Assembly (NCBI RefSeq): GCF_964340395.1
Contig: NC_135560.1
Coordinates: 8,263,598 to 8,327,597 of the forward strand
Direction of reading: 5' to 3'
DNA from: Glandiceps talaboti
Taxonomy: Eukaryota; Hemichordata; Enteropneusta; Spengelidae
Length of the DNA: 64,000 nucleotides
A program made the translations under genes and the position numbers. Below are positions 62,418-64,000 of the stretch, in pieces. Each line of letters opens with the position of its first letter. The stretch's first letter is position 1. The notes beneath the pieces are model-generated. The model saw only the letters and a program-made list of their open reading frames with translations. It was not told where the DNA came from and did no database searches.

Positions 62418-64000
62418 GTAGCACATATCCCCTAGGTTGCATTGGCTGCTCTTGTGTCGTAAAAGGGACAGTAGTTTACAACATTACCCAGGATTCACTC
62501 TTCTTACTTTTACGTCTCCAGAACACCGTCCTATAATTTACGTAATTCTTTCCATCTCTTTGTTGTCTTTAATAACACAAATACATATATCTTTGTAATC
62601 AACTAAAACAGTATTATCCAAAAACATAGAAAAGTGACAATATATTTTTTTTTCTTGCTGTGAACTTTTTATGGATGTCTATCACAAAGCGAATCCACAA
62701 CGTGATTCTATGCTATATTGAGTATATCTTTATATTGTATCCCCATATATAAAGTTCATGGACGCTTTGTAGTCAACAAGCACCATAGGGAGTATTTTTT
62801 TGCGTCTTTGGATGGCAAGGAATTCAAGGATTTTTATTTTCAAAAGTTGATGTGCAGTCAACCAAGATCAATTAAGTGTAAGTTTACTTCTTTATATCTT
62901 GATATTGTGCGAAAATTCACCACGCATCGTTTATTTATACCACTGTGAAATTCAAAGTTCAAGCTGGGGTCGTGAATGATGACCAGTTGGCGAATATCTA
63001 CAGCTGGTGTTCATTTCACTGTTGTATTTACTGTGTTGTCAATTGCGTGAACTCTGGGTGTTTCTTATTGCGTTCTCTGGCGATGTATGTTTACAGTGTG
63101 TGAATGTAAACGGTGACCGGTTAAATTGGATATGTTTATCCACGAATTTAATTAAAACCGTTGCTGATGTCATGGTAGCATTCTTCCAGCCATAACAACT
63201 CAACAAATGTTTTCTGGACATTCCCCAGTGTGTTTACAGTAATTTTAGTGTAAGAGTTAACGTACAAATTAGCTTTGAAATTAAAACATATGTCTTGTTA
63301 ATAATGAGTGAATCTGATCCACTGTTGCAATGTGCGATATGAGTTAATGAAACAATATAACATACAGATCGTGTATCCATCTACCCAGGGTACACCGACC
63401 CCCTAGGTTAAAGCTACGTGAATGGTAAATATACACCAAGTGGCTTGCAGTATACGTTGATTTGAAAGTTGTACTGATGGCTGTACCACACAAGTCAAGT
63501 ACAACCATGGAGATGACAGATTGACTTCATGTACATAAATTATCCTGTAAAATTAACCCTTTTAAGTTATGTTATGGTTGAGAATACATGACTTTCAAAG
63601 CTGACAACGTCGTAAAAACTACCGGCCTCTTTACGGCACCGTCTAACACTTATTTCGTTGCTTCAGCAGAAATATATGTGCTCTGGCTTGCGAGAATGAA
63701 AGCTGGGGTCAGCAGAGGAAAGCTAGGTAGAGTATCATGAGAGTATGGTAATCAGAACTTCTGCGCCGATTTTATTGTGTCTTTGCTCCATGCTTGGTCA
63801 CCGAAATATCGCCTCGTCGCCTATCAATTTGCAATTCATACAAATAAGAGAATCGCGACGACTTGTCATTAAGTGAAAAATACCTAAAATTAACACAAAT
63901 ATGCCTAGAAAGCATGATCAAGTCCATAGGAATATAAAAACGACACTGTCTTCTTAAATTGAAAGCTAATGGTAAGAGGTTGTCAAAGGAATGAACAAAC
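62418..64000. other. right edge, non-coding
   Basis: No domain-bearing frame is seen. 63635-63740 carries the CTTCAGCAGAAAT...CTGGCTTGCGAGAATGAA repeat, shared with 24040-24095, followed by a family C fragment. Confidence 0.45.

Overview
This is a eukaryotic, almost certainly invertebrate animal, window. It is AT-rich, full of microsatellites, minisatellites and small non-autonomous DNA transposons, and nearly empty of long open frames. The clearly coding DNA is a set of short exons with GT/AG splice sites and matching phases, separated by introns of 0.8 to 37 kb. I cannot name the phylum from this sequence alone.

The one well-supported gene lies on the minus strand. I can join five consecutive exons: 46158-46004, 43676-43616, 42855-42753, 39030-38900 and 1519-1315. 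Together they give 655 nt that read without a break. They encode a thrombospondin type 1 (TSP1) repeat, the ADAMTS-type cysteine-rich module and the start of the spacer domain of a secreted ADAMTS-like matrix protein. It most resembles the ADAMTSL4/ADAMTSL6 (THSD4) group; papilin is the main alternative. The 3' end of the gene runs off the left edge. The 5' end is not certain. A signal-peptide-like exon with a compatible donor phase sits at 62179-62083, but its ATG is one base out of frame with the hydrophobic segment.

Layout. 1-1314: intron after the last visible exon, with two tandem copies of a tRNA-SINE-like repeat. 1520-38899: a 37.4-kb intron with TTAA-flanked, palindromic and TIR elements, several degenerate tandem arrays and a 68-bp tandem repeat. 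38900-46158: the exon-rich core, including a near-perfect GC-rich foldback element and a long TA run. 46159-64000: repeats, a compound TGGA/TAGA microsatellite just beside the core, a 30-bp minisatellite, a weak two-exon minus-strand model with a long 3' UTR-like tract (56658-52927), and a 2.7-kb element built of three nested inverted-repeat pairs that carries a younger hAT-like insertion. A broken leucine-rich-repeat gene fragment lies at 60935-61371, followed by the possible signal-peptide exon.

Only the ADAMTSL-like exons clearly work together. The other items are mobile DNA, decayed sequence or weak predictions, and they are marked as such.
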